Of a stretch of DNA of 64,000 nt, positions 63,274-64,000 are shown piece by piece. Position 1 is the first letter of the stretch; every line of letters starts with the position of its first letter. This DNA comes from Citrobacter sp. Res13-Sevr-PEB04-36 (GTDB taxonomy: Bacteria; Pseudomonadota; Gammaproteobacteria; Enterobacterales; Enterobacteriaceae): the NCBI RefSeq assembly GCF_015672735.1, contig NZ_JADABY010000029.1, positions 62,001 to 126,000 on the forward strand, in the 5' to 3' direction. The position numbers were made by a program, and so were the translations under genes. The notes beneath the pieces are model-generated. The model did no database searches and had not been told where the DNA came from. It saw only the letters and a program-made list of their open reading frames with translations.

Positions 63274-64000
63274 TTAGTTATTGTAAAGGATGGCACCTGG
63301 CCAGCTTCCTGCTTCTACCAGTTGATGCATCACTTTCGTCAGCACCACGCGGGCAGCGAGGCCCGCCGGGGTGAGCTCATCGTCAGAGAGGCTGACCAGA
63401 AAGTTGGGGCGGCTAAGTATCGGATTATGGACGCCGATCACTCTTAGGGTTTCTTTATCTAGATGGGAGATCGCCGCACCAGGCTGAAGAGTGGCGCCGA
63501 TCCCGCTGCGAACGGCGCGCATCAATAGCGCCAGACCATCAATTTCGGTGGCGATCTCAATGTTCAGCGCGTGTTCCTGACTAATTGCCTCCAGCCTGCC
63601 GCGCAGACCGTGGCCAGGGCTTGGCATTATCAATGGAATACTCGCCAGTTGGGCTGGCGCAATATTTTCATCGACAATATCAGCCAGTAGGGTATGGGTC
63701 CCAATCAAAAACAGCCGTTCTTCAAGAATCGGTCTGGCGCTCCAGCGCAGGATCTTTTCTTTTTGAAACACGACAGCCAGATCAATCTGGCGGGTATTAA
63801 TCATCCTTTCCAGGTTGCCAGAGAGGCTTTCCACCACATGCAGGCGAACATCAGCATAGCTTTCCCGCATGGCATTAATAAAAGGCATGCCGAGAACGGA
63901 AGCTGTACTGGGGGCCATGCCGACGCTAACATGCCCGGAAAGCCGGGCCTCGCGTGCGGCGAGGATCGCATCGTCTGCATGACGGAGTGCCAGCTGCGCC
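63274..64000 (-). CDS. tcuR: LysR-type activator TcuR (partial, 5' end outside window)
   Basis: Only the effector-binding part and the linker are inside the window; the frame is open to position 64000. It begins AQLALRHADDAILAAREARLSGHVSVGMAPS, the typical helix-linker of LysR regulators, followed by LPLIMPSPGHGLRG and the periplasmic-binding-protein-like fold. In Salmonella TcuR activates tcuABC. It lies upstream of tcuA on the same strand with a 97-bp gap. The DNA-binding domain is not visible. Confidence 0.88.
   Translation of the reverse strand, partial: AQLALRHADDAILAAREARLSGHVSVGMAPSTASVLGMPFINAMRESYADVRLHVVESLSGNLERMINTRQIDLAVVFQKEKILRWSARPILEERLFLIGTHTLLADIVDENIAPAQLASIPLIMPSPGHGLRGRLEAISQEHALNIEIATEIDGLALLMRAVRSGIGATLQPGAAISHLDKETLRVIGVHNPILSRPNFLVSLSDDELTPAGLAARVVLTKVMHQLVEAGSWPGAILYNN

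Overview
This window is chromosomal DNA of a gamma-proteobacterium of the family Enterobacteriaceae. Nearly every gene can be matched by protein sequence and order to the E. coli K-12 region from uspG to chiPQ (about 14-15 min). Several features point away from E. coli and towards Citrobacter or Salmonella: a DMSO-reductase-like dmsBC pair beside uspG, cobD beside cobC, and a tricarballylate operon (tcuRABC) after chiPQ. No LysR gene (ybeF) lies between lipA and lipB, and no hscC/djl gene block lies between ybeL and rihA. I cannot separate Citrobacter from Salmonella with certainty; Citrobacter is my preferred reading.

Layout. 1-1.4 kb: end of a molybdo-oxidoreductase operon (dmsB-like, dmsC-like). 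1.4-3.4 kb: uspG, rnk and rna (RNase I). 3.5-10.3 kb, minus strand: citrate fermentation operon citCDEFXG-citT. 10.7-13.0 kb, plus strand: its two-component system dpiBA. 13.1-16.3 kb: dcuC, pagP, cspE and crcB. 16.4-19.9 kb: a nitrilase (ybeM), tatE, lipA, lipB and ybeD. 20-26.2 kb, minus strand: the cell-elongation cluster dacA, rlpA, mrdB, mrdA, rlmH, rsfS. 26.5-28.3 kb: divergent cobC and cobD. 28.3-33.1 kb: nadD, holA, lptE, leuS. 33.4-38.3 kb: ybeL, rihA and the glutamate/aspartate ABC transporter gltIJKL with an SroC-type RNA region. 38.7-45.8 kb: lnt, corC, ybeY, ybeZ, miaB and ubiF. 45.9-46.6 kb: seven tRNA genes (2 Met, 1 Leu, 4 Gln). 46.8-55.1 kb: asnB, then the amino-sugar regulon nagBACD divergent from nagE. 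55.3-59.2 kb: glnS and the chitooligosaccharide porin genes chiPQ. 59.3-64 kb, minus strand: tcuRABC, with tcuR cut by the window edge.

How the genes work together. CitT brings in citrate in exchange for succinate. CitDEF cleaves it to acetate and oxaloacetate, CitC, CitG and CitX build and load the prosthetic group, and DpiBA senses citrate. DcuC (succinate efflux) sits next door. TcuABC oxidises tricarballylate to cis-aconitate at the other end of the window, so both ends carry tri- and dicarboxylate functions. ChiPQ and NagE bring in chitin-derived sugars and NagABC process them and sense GlcNAc-6-P. The centre is core housekeeping (cell wall, lipoate, tRNA, ribosome maturation).

I found no prophage, insertion sequence, CRISPR array, defence system or clearly novel operon. 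The most informative non-coding signals are a consensus sigma-54 promoter upstream of gltI, a terminator-bounded SroC region carrying an ERIC element, a second full ERIC and a deleted mini-ERIC, a ChiX pairing site over the chiP ribosome-binding site, a strong hairpin inside nagBA, and an AT-rich regulatory region between citC and dpiB with repeated GGTTTTAA boxes.
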